From contig NZ_AP014635.1 of NCBI RefSeq assembly GCF_001547935.1, forward strand, positions 2,976,001 to 3,040,000: a stretch of 64,000 nt of DNA, given 5' to 3'. Positions 56,001 to 64,000 of this stretch are shown piece by piece. This stretch comes from Vibrio tritonius. Lineage in GTDB: Bacteria > Pseudomonadota > Gammaproteobacteria > Enterobacterales > Vibrionaceae. Position 1 is the first letter of the stretch. The number at the start of each line of letters is the position of its first letter. The position numbers were made by a program, and so were the translations under genes. The notes under the pieces were generated by a model. The model made no database searches. It was not told where the DNA came from and saw only the letters and a program-made list of their open reading frames with translations.

Positions 56001-56735
56001 ATGACAAAACTCTCTGTGGTGTTACCTGCAAAAAATGAAGAAGGTAACATTGGCCCTCTTATCGAAGAAATACATAACGCCCTAAATACAAACGTCACTT
56101 TTGAAGTGGTACTGACCGACGATGGCAGCACGGACAATACGGGGAAAGAAGCCATCGACACAGCCTCTCGCCTAGGCTGTGCTTTAACCCTACTCCACCA
56201 CCCACAAAGTTGTGGACAAAGCACCGCAGTTCATAGTGCAGTGCGCCATGCTAAAGGGGAATGGATCGCAACTCTCGATGCCGATGGTCAAAATGACCCA
56301 GCTGATTTACTCGGTATGATTGAGCAGGCCGAACAACTCTCTGTTGAACACTTTTGCATTGCCGGCTTTCGTAACAAACGAAAAGACACCGCATGGGTCC
56401 ACTTCCAGTCGCGCATCGCGAATGCCGTTCGCCAATTTTTCTTAGCTGATGGCGTGCCTGATTCAGGATGCGGATTGAAAGTTTTTCCTCGCCAGACCTT
56501 TTTGCTTCTACCATACTTTGATCATATGCATCGATTCCTGCCCGCTTTAATTCGCAGAATGAATGGTGAGATTGTGGTTTACCCCGTGAATCACCGTGAG
56601 CGCACAGTTGGCGTATCAAAATACAACGTATGGAACCGGCTCTGGGTCGGCATTGTCGATATGTTCGGTGTTATGTGGTTACGTAAACGTACCAAGTGGC
56701 CAACAATTGAAATAAAACATACAGACAAAGAATGA
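56001..56735 (+). CDS. Family 2 glycosyltransferase (polyprenyl-phosphate sugar synthase type)
   Basis: 244 aa from the ATG at 56001 (MTKLSVVLPAKNEE); the 26-residue upstream extension is not family-like. A GT-A fold: VVLPAKNEEGNIGPLIEEI at the N-terminus, VLTDDGSTDNTG, and the metal-binding TLDADGQNDP near 90. The arrangement matches dolichol-phosphate-mannose synthase and ArnC-like enzymes that load a sugar on undecaprenyl phosphate, but the C-terminal membrane helices of ArnC are absent. It overlaps the next gene by four bases. Sugar unknown. Confidence 0.85.
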   Translation: MTKLSVVLPAKNEEGNIGPLIEEIHNALNTNVTFEVVLTDDGSTDNTGKEAIDTASRLGCALTLLHHPQSCGQSTAVHSAVRHAKGEWIATLDADGQNDPADLLGMIEQAEQLSVEHFCIAGFRNKRKDTAWVHFQSRIANAVRQFFLADGVPDSGCGLKVFPRQTFLLLPYFDHMHRFLPALIRRMNGEIVVYPVNHRERTVGVSKYNVWNRLWVGIVDMFGVMWLRKRTKWPTIEIKHTDKE

Positions 56736-57406
56736 AACTGCTAAAAATCGTCTTTTTATGTGCTTTATGTGTTCTTATTTACTCAGAATCAGATAGTGAC
56801 ATATGGATGCATATTGCTGATAAAAATTGGATTGCCAATTACATAGCGAACGATGGTATTCGAGGGCTTACTATTCTTTTAACCTTTGGTGCCATATTCA
56901 CCGCTTGTGGCGGCCCAAGACAGCTTATCGCATTCACATTTGGCTTCACTTTTGGCAGTATTTTAGGTGTTGTATTTTGCTTACTGAGTGCGATTACCGG
57001 AGCAGTATGTACTTATGCCTTGGCCGCTTGGATTTTTCGGGATACCTTAACTCGAAGACTCGGCAAACGTTATAAAAAGTTCAAAGGTTTTGTCGATACC
57101 CAGCCTTTCTCTAAAGTCCTACTGCTGCGTATATTTCCCCTTGGAAGCAATCTTATTACCAACCTGCTTTCCGGTGTAACTGGCGTTCCGGTACTTTCAT
57201 TTATTGCGGCTTCATTGCTCGGCTACCTTCCACAAACCATCATTTTTGTACTCGCAGGGGCTGGCGTAGGCTCAGCAAGCCAGTGGCAATTAATCGTGAG
57301 TATTATTCTTGGTATTGTAAGTATTGCATTGACCCATTACTTATATCAACGATATAAGCAGTCCCTTCATTCAGAAGAACAGTTAGGGGAACATTCGAAT
57401 GTTTAA
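56732..57406 (+). CDS. VTT-domain (TVP38/DedA-like) membrane protein
   Basis: 224 aa with about six membrane segments. The VTT/SNARE-assoc pattern is visible: IFTACGGPRQLIAFTFGFTFG near 55-75 and LLRIFPLGSNLITNLLSGVTGV near 130-150, with FGxxxG-type helical turns. Relatives in the DedA family have been found to flip undecaprenyl phosphate or other lipids. It starts within the stop of the glycosyltransferase gene and ends inside the next one, so all three are translationally coupled. A role in moving a lipid-linked sugar is inferred from context only. Confidence 0.82.
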   Translation: MKLLKIVFLCALCVLIYSESDSDIWMHIADKNWIANYIANDGIRGLTILLTFGAIFTACGGPRQLIAFTFGFTFGSILGVVFCLLSAITGAVCTYALAAWIFRDTLTRRLGKRYKKFKGFVDTQPFSKVLLLRIFPLGSNLITNLLSGVTGVPVLSFIAASLLGYLPQTIIFVLAGAGVGSASQWQLIVSIILGIVSIALTHYLYQRYKQSLHSEEQLGEHSNV

Positions 57407-59120
57407 ATCTCTCTCCGAACGCTTTTATAGTGATGATTATTATAGAGTTCTCTCTTTATTGCTCCTCTTTGCGTTTATTGTTATCGCGATGGGAATAGGT
57501 TTACGTGGCCCTTGGCCCGCAGATGAACCGCGTTTTGCAGAAGCAGCTAAAGAAATGGTGGTGTCAGGAAATTGGTTTTTCCCATTACGCGGTGGCGAGC
57601 TTTACCCAGATAAACCGCCTATCTTCATGTGGGCAATTGCTGTCTTTTATAGCTTAACTAACAGTATCTATTGGTCATTTTTGATCCCCAATGCCATTGC
57701 AGGGCTGATAACACTCGTTTGTGTATATGATATTGCGACTAAATTATGGAGTGTGAAAGTCGCTCGTAATGCTTTTCTGCTGCTAATGCTCATTCCACAA
57801 TTTGTACTGCAAGCCAAAACCGCACAAATCGATGCAATGGTCACATGTTGGATAACCATTGCAATGTATGGTTTTGTCCGTCATTACTTTGTGAAAGAAA
57901 GCTGGTTTTGGTATGGACTAAGTTGGGCGTTTATGGGGCTAGGGATAATAACCAAAGGGGTCGGTTTCTTACCTATCCTATTCTTAATTCCAGCCCTAAC
58001 CTATCGCATTCGTTCTGGTGAAACATCGGTAAAACGAGCGATTATCGAAATTGTATTTGGCTTAGTTTGCATGTTACTCGTGTTATCAGCTTGGTTCTTC
58101 CCAATGCTACATTGGGTGGATGTGAGTGGTAATCCCGATTACATAGCATATCGTGATAACATCCTTTTCAAACAAACAGCGAAACGCTATGCAGATTCAT
58201 GGACCCACTTAAAGCCGTGGTACCACTTTATTTTACAAGTGATACCGGGGTTTTGGTTCCCTTCCTCACTGTTCTTACTAAGTCGGAGCTTTTGGAAAAA
58301 CTATCACCAGGATCGCGTAATTCGCTCTCTGCTTATTTGGGTCGCATTAGTCGTATTTTTCTTTAGCCTGAGCCCAGGTAAACGCGGCGTTTATATTTTA
58401 CCTGCAGTTCCAATGCTGGCACTCTGCTTCTCTCATTGGTTGACTCATCAAACCATGGAACGGTGGATCAGCGTTGTCATCAAATGGGCAACGTGGGTGC
58501 TTAACCTTGCTCTATTTGTTATTGCTATTTTGTTGTTTACGCATAATAAAGGACTGATTAAACACCTAGGTGAAGAACCTGACGTGATGGGATTCGCTAT
58601 TTTCTTTGCTGTCACTGCGCTAATTTGGTTGGCAATTAATATCAAAATGCATCGTTCCCAAATTCTATGCAAATTTGGGGTTTTAATGTCAATCACTTGG
58701 GTGCTCTATAGCTCTTGGGGCTATGTATTACTCGATCCGATAAGAACGCCAGCGAAAGATGTCATGAATGAAGCGGCGAAAGCGATTGGGCCTCACGGTC
58801 ACCTATCGATTGTGGACTACCGTGAGCAGTTCCTACTCTACTCTCCCGTTGAACTAACACAGTTTAGTTATCTTTCAGCCATAGAAGACCAATATCGCAA
58901 TGCTTGGTTGTGGATTCAACAAGGAGAAAATCGCTTTGTGATTGGTCGTGATAATGACAACCTTGTTTGCTTCAACGCAGAGAAGGCAAAGTTTATCGGC
59001 AAAGCCCATCGTAGGGGCTGGTATCTCTTCGATATCAATTCCATTTTGCCAAACTGCGAACCACCAACCAAAGTTAAGCAGTATGTGACTCCCTTCGCTA
59101 AGCATGCGGTAACTGACTAA
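57399..59120 (+). CDS. ArnT-like membrane glycosyltransferase (GT83)
   Basis: 573 aa. About eleven membrane helices and a periplasmic C-terminal domain of around 120 residues. The ArnT/PMT signature GPWPADEPRFAEAAKEMVVS is at about 35-54, with the catalytic-type Asp in the first periplasmic loop, and LYPDKPPIFMWAIA follows. ArnT moves 4-amino-4-deoxyarabinose from undecaprenyl phosphate to lipid A; members of this family use various polyprenyl-phosphate sugars and acceptors. Because arnA-, arnB- and arnD-type genes are absent here, the donor need not be Ara4N. It overlaps the VTT gene by 8 bases. Confidence 0.85.
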   Translation: MFKSLSERFYSDDYYRVLSLLLLFAFIVIAMGIGLRGPWPADEPRFAEAAKEMVVSGNWFFPLRGGELYPDKPPIFMWAIAVFYSLTNSIYWSFLIPNAIAGLITLVCVYDIATKLWSVKVARNAFLLLMLIPQFVLQAKTAQIDAMVTCWITIAMYGFVRHYFVKESWFWYGLSWAFMGLGIITKGVGFLPILFLIPALTYRIRSGETSVKRAIIEIVFGLVCMLLVLSAWFFPMLHWVDVSGNPDYIAYRDNILFKQTAKRYADSWTHLKPWYHFILQVIPGFWFPSSLFLLSRSFWKNYHQDRVIRSLLIWVALVVFFFSLSPGKRGVYILPAVPMLALCFSHWLTHQTMERWISVVIKWATWVLNLALFVIAILLFTHNKGLIKHLGEEPDVMGFAIFFAVTALIWLAINIKMHRSQILCKFGVLMSITWVLYSSWGYVLLDPIRTPAKDVMNEAAKAIGPHGHLSIVDYREQFLLYSPVELTQFSYLSAIEDQYRNAWLWIQQGENRFVIGRDNDNLVCFNAEKAKFIGKAHRRGWYLFDINSILPNCEPPTKVKQYVTPFAKHAVTD

Positions 59121-59143
59121 TTCTTACTTCGCATTAACCATTA

Positions 59144-59169
59144 AAAAAGCGCCGACCACGGCGCTTTTT
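59144..59169. terminator. Convergent terminator after the glycosyltransferase operon
   Basis: AAAAAGCGCCG and CGGCGCTTTTT around ACCA. It serves the operon on the + strand and may also stop leftward transcription from gldA. Confidence 0.85.
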
Positions 59170-59203
59170 GCAGTAGTAGAAAACTAATTGTATCTCTAGC
59201 AAA

Positions 59204-60316
59204 CTAGGCTTTAGCTTTGTAACGATGAGCCATATTATTCGCAGCAATTATTGCACTATACACTTCGTCTTCAGTAACCGCTTTTGGCATATTGCTCATG
59301 GTATCACCTTCTGCACAGGCTATTTGAGCGACTTTACGCCATTCTTCTTCAACAAACTTGGTTAACCCCATATCTTCTAAAGTCAAAGGTAAGCCTGCAG
59401 TTTTCACAATACGAATGACATTATCGATTTCTTCTTTTGGTGCATTTTCTAGTACCAATTGTGTCAAAAGGCCAAACACCACTTTTTCGCCATGCTGTGC
59501 TTTATGTAAATCCGCAACCGCAGACATACCATTGTTGACCGCGTGAGCAGCAGCAAGACCACCAGCTTCTGCACCGACACCACTCAAGTAAATCGTCGCT
59601 TCAATGGTTTGTTCCAATGCCGGAGTGGTAATTTTATTTTTTAACGCATCCATCGCGGCTTCAACGTTTTCACTTAATAACTCATAACAGAGTCGGGCTA
59701 AACCTAAACCAGTACGAGAAGGTTTTTTCAATACTAGGTTAACACCATCGCATGCATAACATGCTCTTGCTTCAAAATAGGTAGCCAAAGCATCACCAAC
59801 ACCTGCGGCAAAGAAACGAGCTGGCGCGCCCGATAGAATATCGGTATCAGCAATGACCGCATCAGGGTTTTGCGGCAAAAACAGATAATGGTCAAATTCA
59901 CCATTCGATTTATAGATAACAGCTAATGCAGTACATGGTGCATCAGTAGATGCAATAGTTGGATAAAGAATCACTGGTAATTTTTGTTGATAACCAACAG
60001 CTTTAGCACAGTCCAATGTTTTCCCGCCGCCAACACCAACGATAACATTGGCATGAGTATCTACAACTAATTTGCAATTGCGGTCGATCTCTTCTTGAGT
60101 ACATTCGTAGTTGAATTTTTCTGCTGTTGCAGTGAGCTGACTGTCTTTCTCTATCGCAGCAATCGCTTCTTCTTTGACTTTGGTAAGAATGAATTCATCA
60201 CAAATAATAAACGCATTATTGCCAAAATCTTTCACATAATCAGGAAGTTGAGCCAACAAACCTGTACCGATAATAAATTTTTTAGGTGACGTTACTGTCC
60301 GTGGTGTTTTATTCAC
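59204..60316 (-). CDS. gldA: Glycerol dehydrogenase
   Basis: 370 aa from a GTG at 60314-60316 that follows AAGGAG at 7 bases; an ATG at 60388 lacks such a site. Iron-type ADH family, zinc- and NAD-dependent oxidation of glycerol to dihydroxyacetone. NAD motif VGVGGGKTLDCAKA near 92-105; metal ligands are the Asp of AAGVGDALATYFEA, the His of GGLAAAHAVNNGM and the His of KAQHGEKVVFG. It lacks the usual dhaKLM neighbours and sits alone between the glycosyltransferase operon and lptG. Other members of the family (for example hydroxyketone dehydrogenases) cannot be ruled out by motif alone. Confidence 0.9.
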   Translation of the reverse strand: MNKTPRTVTSPKKFIIGTGLLAQLPDYVKDFGNNAFIICDEFILTKVKEEAIAAIEKDSQLTATAEKFNYECTQEEIDRNCKLVVDTHANVIVGVGGGKTLDCAKAVGYQQKLPVILYPTIASTDAPCTALAVIYKSNGEFDHYLFLPQNPDAVIADTDILSGAPARFFAAGVGDALATYFEARACYACDGVNLVLKKPSRTGLGLARLCYELLSENVEAAMDALKNKITTPALEQTIEATIYLSGVGAEAGGLAAAHAVNNGMSAVADLHKAQHGEKVVFGLLTQLVLENAPKEEIDNVIRIVKTAGLPLTLEDMGLTKFVEEEWRKVAQIACAEGDTMSNMPKAVTEDEVYSAIIAANNMAHRYKAKA

Positions 60317-60496
60317 AACTTGCTCCTTTGTAATACTTATTAAACCACTCACATATCGTAACAAAGTAAGCCAATGATTCTTTGACATCCAGCACGTTAA
60401 TTACGTTTATTTTTCGACCTAAAAATATTTTTTCGTCGTAAGGAATTAATCTGCGTAGATAGCGACCTCACCATATTAAGGTCGGTGATACCTAAT

Positions 60497-60523
60497 AAAA
60501 AAGGAAGCTTGCGCTTCCTTTTT
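60497..60523 (-). terminator. Terminator of lptF-lptG
   Basis: AAGGAAGC and GCTTCCTT around TTGC, flanked by A- and T-runs, 36 bases after the lptG stop. It can work in both directions. Confidence 0.87.
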
Positions 60524-60558
60524 ACGATTTTTCAGAACAGTATTTATTGCACTTTTCG

Positions 60559-61629
60559 TTAGGCTTTACGCCCCATTAACACAACAGCGATAGTCAAAAA
60601 TACAATACTTGGCGCTATCGCACCGATAGATGGAGGGAAACCATACACTAAACTTAAAGGGCCAAAGAATTCACTTGAAATATAGAAAGTAAAACCAGCA
60701 ATAACACCAGACAAGATTCTTGCCCCCATTGTCACACTACGCAATGGCCCAAAGATAAACGACAACGCCATAAGCATCATCACAGCAATAGAGAAAGGTT
60801 GCGTGATTTTGCGCCAAAATGCCAAGTCATATCGCGATGCATCTTGTTCAGAAGCCTTAAGATAATGGACGTAACTATACAAACCACTCAATGATAATTC
60901 TTCAGGTTTAACAGTGACAACCTGCAGTTTGTCTGGCTCTAGAGATGTCTTCCATTGATATGTTGGCAAATTAGTTTTCTTAATCACTATGTTGTCACGC
61001 ATATCGGTTAAGGTTGCACCTTTCAACAACCAATGTTCACCTTTGATGTAATCTGCTTCTTTAGCAAATAACACCTCGGTTAACTTTTTATCGTCGTTAA
61101 AGCGCCACATATTGATACCATAAAGCTTATTTTCATCAATCTTGGTGATAAAAATAAAGTCGCTAGCATCTTTCGCCCACACCCCGGTCTGAACCGATAA
61201 AATATTACCACCAGAAGTTGCAAAAGCGCGCATGTCACGGGCCAGTTTTTGCGCTTGCGGCGCGCCCCACTCACCTAGCAAGGTAATGATGATCATCAAC
61301 GGAACCGCCGTTTTAAGTACAGATAACCCAATTTGCAATTTAGAGTAACCCGCAGCTTGCATAACGACGAGCTCAGAACTCGATGCCAACATCCCCAAAC
61401 CGATCAATGCACCTAACAACGCCGCCATAGGGAAGAACATTTCGATATCACGAGGAATGCTCAAGATTACGAAATACAAGGCATGCAATAAATCGTATGT
61501 ACCTTTGCCTACCTTACGTAGCTGATCGACGTATTTGATGATTCCAGACAGTCCAACAAACGTTACCAGCACTAATGAGGAAGTGGCGATGATGGTTCGG
61601 CCAATATACCAATCAAGAATTTTAAACAC
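60559..61629 (-). CDS. lptG: LPS export ABC transporter permease LptG
   Basis: 356 aa inner-membrane subunit of the LptB2FGC transporter that extracts lipopolysaccharide from the inner membrane. Six membrane helices (three before and three after a periplasmic jellyroll domain at about 130-265). It begins MFKILDWYIGRTIIATSSLVL, the LptG form, and has the coupling stretch SSELVVMQAAGYSKLQIG. It follows lptF after three bases and is convergent with nothing until the terminator. Confidence 0.96.
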   Translation of the reverse strand: MFKILDWYIGRTIIATSSLVLVTFVGLSGIIKYVDQLRKVGKGTYDLLHALYFVILSIPRDIEMFFPMAALLGALIGLGMLASSSELVVMQAAGYSKLQIGLSVLKTAVPLMIIITLLGEWGAPQAQKLARDMRAFATSGGNILSVQTGVWAKDASDFIFITKIDENKLYGINMWRFNDDKKLTEVLFAKEADYIKGEHWLLKGATLTDMRDNIVIKKTNLPTYQWKTSLEPDKLQVVTVKPEELSLSGLYSYVHYLKASEQDASRYDLAFWRKITQPFSIAVMMLMALSFIFGPLRSVTMGARILSGVIAGFTFYISSEFFGPLSLVYGFPPSIGAIAPSIVFLTIAVVLMGRKA

Positions 61630-61632
61630 GAC

Positions 61633-62736
61633 TTACGCCACCTTTCTCTTTTGTCTGAGCTTATCTTTAAATCTTCGTACAGGAAGACTGTCTAACGAGT
61701 TTGCAAGGATCGCTGCGACGAGAAGTCCAGCATTGATTGGCCACATACCAACAGCGGCAGGGATTCCGCCATCTTCTAATGCTGATTTAGTCGCACTAAT
61801 CGCCAAGAAATACGCCAAATAAATTAGGATCGCGGGCCCCATCTTCGCAAAACGACCTTGCCGTGGATTCACAGCCGATAATGGAACCACCAGCATTGTT
61901 AATAGCGGAATACACACCACCAAAGAAATACGCCATTGCAATTCAGCTTGCGCTTTAGGGCTCGGGTTTTTCATCAATTGCATCGTCGGAATCGCTTCCC
62001 AATCGCGATCTTCATGTTCGACTTCCCGTTGCCCGATTAAACCTTGGTACTGCTCAAACGTGGTGATCATATAATTCACCTGCGTTGGAACACCTTCATA
62101 ACGAGTACCGTTGTACATTGTAATCACTTGGCGCCCATCACTCAGCTCTTTTACGTCCCCTGAATTAGAGAACATAACACTTGGCAAAACAGACTCTCTC
62201 GGTGTTAGTTGAGCAACAAACACATTCGACAATTTCTTGTTTTCAATGTCATCAATAAACACAACCGAAGAACCATCTGGTGAACGTTGGAATTGCCCTT
62301 TTTGCAGCAGATCAACACTGTTATCCGCAGATAATTGCTCCATTAATTGAGCAACTTTATCTTGACTCCAAGGGGATAACCACCACGAGTTAAAGGCCGC
62401 AGCAGCTGACGTGATTAGCGCCAGATACAATGCAGCCCGAACTAAAAATTTATTACCAATGCCTGTGGCATTCATCACGGTAATTTCGCTTTCCGCGTAC
62501 AAACGACCAAAGGTCAGCAAAATACCTATATACAAACTCAATGGCAGCATCAAAAGCCCCATTGATGGCATATTCAACCCTACGACAGATAAAATCATTC
62601 GTGCAGGAATTTCGCCATCAGAAGCATCAGCTAAAACCCGGATAAACTTCTGGCTCAGAAACACTAGAAAAAGTACAAAAAAGATAGCAAATTGACTCTT
62701 TAGTGTTTCGCGGATCAAATATCGGACAATAATCAC
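61633..62736 (-). CDS. lptF: LPS export ABC transporter permease LptF
   Basis: 367 aa, partner of LptG with the same fold: helices, periplasmic jellyroll (about 125-260), then three helices. The N-terminus IIVRYLIRETLKSQFAIFF and the coupling stretch ESEITVMNATGIGNKFLVR are the LptF forms. Divergent from pepA across about 190 bases, the conserved arrangement in gammaproteobacteria. Confidence 0.96.
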   Translation of the reverse strand: MIIVRYLIRETLKSQFAIFFVLFLVFLSQKFIRVLADASDGEIPARMILSVVGLNMPSMGLLMLPLSLYIGILLTFGRLYAESEITVMNATGIGNKFLVRAALYLALITSAAAAFNSWWLSPWSQDKVAQLMEQLSADNSVDLLQKGQFQRSPDGSSVVFIDDIENKKLSNVFVAQLTPRESVLPSVMFSNSGDVKELSDGRQVITMYNGTRYEGVPTQVNYMITTFEQYQGLIGQREVEHEDRDWEAIPTMQLMKNPSPKAQAELQWRISLVVCIPLLTMLVVPLSAVNPRQGRFAKMGPAILIYLAYFLAISATKSALEDGGIPAAVGMWPINAGLLVAAILANSLDSLPVRRFKDKLRQKRKVA

Positions 62737-62927
62737 GCTGAAATTACCTATACAAAACTTGTTTTTTTGATTGAATCACTATAATTTCTCGTTGAACCTT
62801 TTATTTTTGAAATTTTCACTATTTGTTAGCACTCAACTTTAAAAGGTAGTTCCCTTTAGGGATTCAACAAGTAAGAGTGCATTATCCAACATTTAGTTCT
62901 ATTTGTCTTTAGGATGTAGGAGTACGC

Positions 62928-64000
62928 ATGGAGTTCAGTGTTAAAAGTGGTAGCCCAGAGAAACAGCGTAGCGCATGTATCGTTGTGGGTGTATTCGAAC
63001 CACGCCGCCTTTCTCCAGTGGCTGAACAACTCGATAAGATCAGTGACGGATATATTAGCTCACTGCTTCGTCGCGGAGATCTGGAGGGTAAACCGGGACA
63101 GATGCTACTGCTGCATCAAGTACCGGGAGTTCTGTCTGAACGTGTTTTGCTTGTTGGCTGTGGTAAAGAACGCGAACTGGGTGAACGTCAGTATAAAGAA
63201 ATTATTCAAAAAACAATCAGTACATTGAACGAAACAGGTTCAATGGAAGCCGTATGCTTCCTAACTGAGTTACATGTCAAAGGTCGCGATACCTATTGGA
63301 AAGTACGCCAAGCGGTTGAGGCTACCAAAGATGGTTTATACACATTCGATCAATTCAAATCCGTAAAACCCGAGACTCGCCGCCCACTACGTAAATTAGT
63401 ATTTAACGTACCAACGCGCCGAGAATTGAACTTAGGTGAGAAAGCGATCGCGCATGGTCTTGCGATTGCATCAGGTGTAAAAGCCTGTAAAGACCTTGGT
63501 AACATGCCACCAAACATCGCAAACCCTGCATACCTTGCTTCTCAAGCTCGTCGCCTTGCAGATGATTACGAAACTGTCTCGACCAAAATCATTGGTGAGG
63601 AAGAGATGGAAAAACTGGGCATGTATTCTTACCTAGCCGTAGGTCGTGGTTCGAAAAACGAATCCATGATGTCGGTAATTGAATACAAGGGCAACCCAGA
63701 CGAAACCGCAAAGCCTATCGTGCTTGTGGGTAAAGGTCTGACTTTTGACTCAGGCGGTATCTCATTGAAACCAGGCGCAGGCATGGACGAAATGAAATAC
63801 GATATGTGTGGTGCAGCTTCGGTATTCGGCGCAATGAGAGCGTTGGCAGAAATGAACCTGCCGATCAATGTTACTACTGTGCTGGCTGGATGTGAAAACA
63901 TGCCTGGTAGTCAAGCGTACCGCCCGGGTGACATCCTAACCACAATGTCAGGTCAAACTGTTGAAGTATTGAATACCGATGCGGAAGGCCGTTTAGTACT
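62928..64000 (+). CDS. pepA: Leucyl aminopeptidase PepA (3'-truncated by the window)
   Basis: 357 codons are visible from the ATG at 62928, with AGGAG seven bases upstream; the usual total is about 500. The gene runs off the right edge. PepA is a two-metal (Zn/Mn) hexameric aminopeptidase, M17 family, and also a DNA-binding protein in Xer recombination at ColE1 cer and in carAB control. The active-site block [17 protein letters not shown] and [14 protein letters not shown] provides Lys and two Asp; NTDAEGRL near the edge provides the last Asp, Glu and Arg. The N-terminal DNA-binding domain precedes it. Confidence 0.96.
   Translation, partial: MEFSVKSGSPEKQRSACIVVGVFEPRRLSPVAEQLDKISDGYISSLLRRGDLEGKPGQMLLLHQVPGVLSERVLLVGCGKERELGERQYKEIIQKTISTLNETGSMEAVCFLTELHVKGRDTYWKVRQAVEATKDGLYTFDQFKSVKPETRRPLRKLVFNVPTRRELNLGEKAIAHGLAIASGVKACKDLGNMPPNIANPAYLASQARRLADDYETVSTKIIGEEEMEKLGMYSYLAVGRGSKNESMMSVIEYKGNPDETAKPIVLVGKGLTFDSGGISLKPGAGMDEMKYDMCGAASVFGAMRALAEMNLPINVTTVLAGCENMPGSQAYRPGDILTTMSGQTVEVLNTDAEGRLV

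Overview
The window is core chromosome of a Vibrio or close Vibrionaceae relative. The gene order gspAB / cca / eno-pyrG / mazG-relA-rlmD / barA / acpS-pdxJ-recO-era-rnc-lepB-lepA / rseCBA-rpoE / nadB / sdhE / ygfZ / ubiIH-ygfB / zapA-ssrS-fau / rpiA-serA / ilvIH / acyl-CoA ligase / leuO / leuABCD / rrn / HD-GYP / lptFG-pepA matches the large-chromosome order I remember for Vibrio cholerae (about VC2444 to VC2500). The protein sequences, 6S RNA and rRNA operon layout agree with a gammaproteobacterium. I saw no insertion sequence, prophage, CRISPR array or broken protein gene. Two genes are cut by the edges: gspB at the left and pepA at the right.

Layout. 1-7.2 kb: type II secretion accessory genes, CCA-adding enzyme, enolase-CTP synthase, MazG. 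7.3-13.9 kb: RelA, RlmD and the BarA/VarS hybrid kinase, which head the stringent-response and Csr regulatory branches. 13.9-23.1 kb: a long leftward block containing the rpoE-rseABC envelope-stress operon and lepA-lepB-rnc-era-recO-pdxJ-acpS. 23.4-28.1 kb: nadB, sdhE-ygfX, ygfZ with a YbaK-type gene, a structured non-coding interval that looks like an independent small RNA, and ytfK. 28.2-37.2 kb: ubiquinone hydroxylases, zapA-6S RNA-fau, rpiA, serA, ilvIH. 37.6-47.8 kb: acyl-CoA ligase, the regulator leuO, a two-gene PAP2 phosphatase/glycosyltransferase operon, and leuLABCD with a readable attenuator. 48-54 kb: a leftward rRNA operon in the order P1-P2-16S-tRNAIle-tRNAAla-23S-5S-terminator-tRNAThr-5S-terminator. 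54-64 kb: an HD-GYP protein, tRNA-Leu with a degenerate downstream copy, a three-gene polyprenyl-sugar-like glycosyltransferase operon, glycerol dehydrogenase, lptG-lptF and pepA.

Themes. Several loci concern growth-rate and stress control: relA, ytfK, 6S RNA, rRNA promoters with GC-rich discriminators, and rpoE-rseABC. Branched-chain amino acid synthesis is concentrated here (ilvIH, leuO, leuLABCD). The least explained parts are the two small glyco-lipid gene groups (40938-42520 and 56001-59120), the candidate CRP-driven small RNA at about 27452-27615, the tRNA-Leu remnant at 55477-55560, and the intrinsic terminator placed between the two 5S genes. Function calls rest on recognised motifs, length and gene order; no database search was run.
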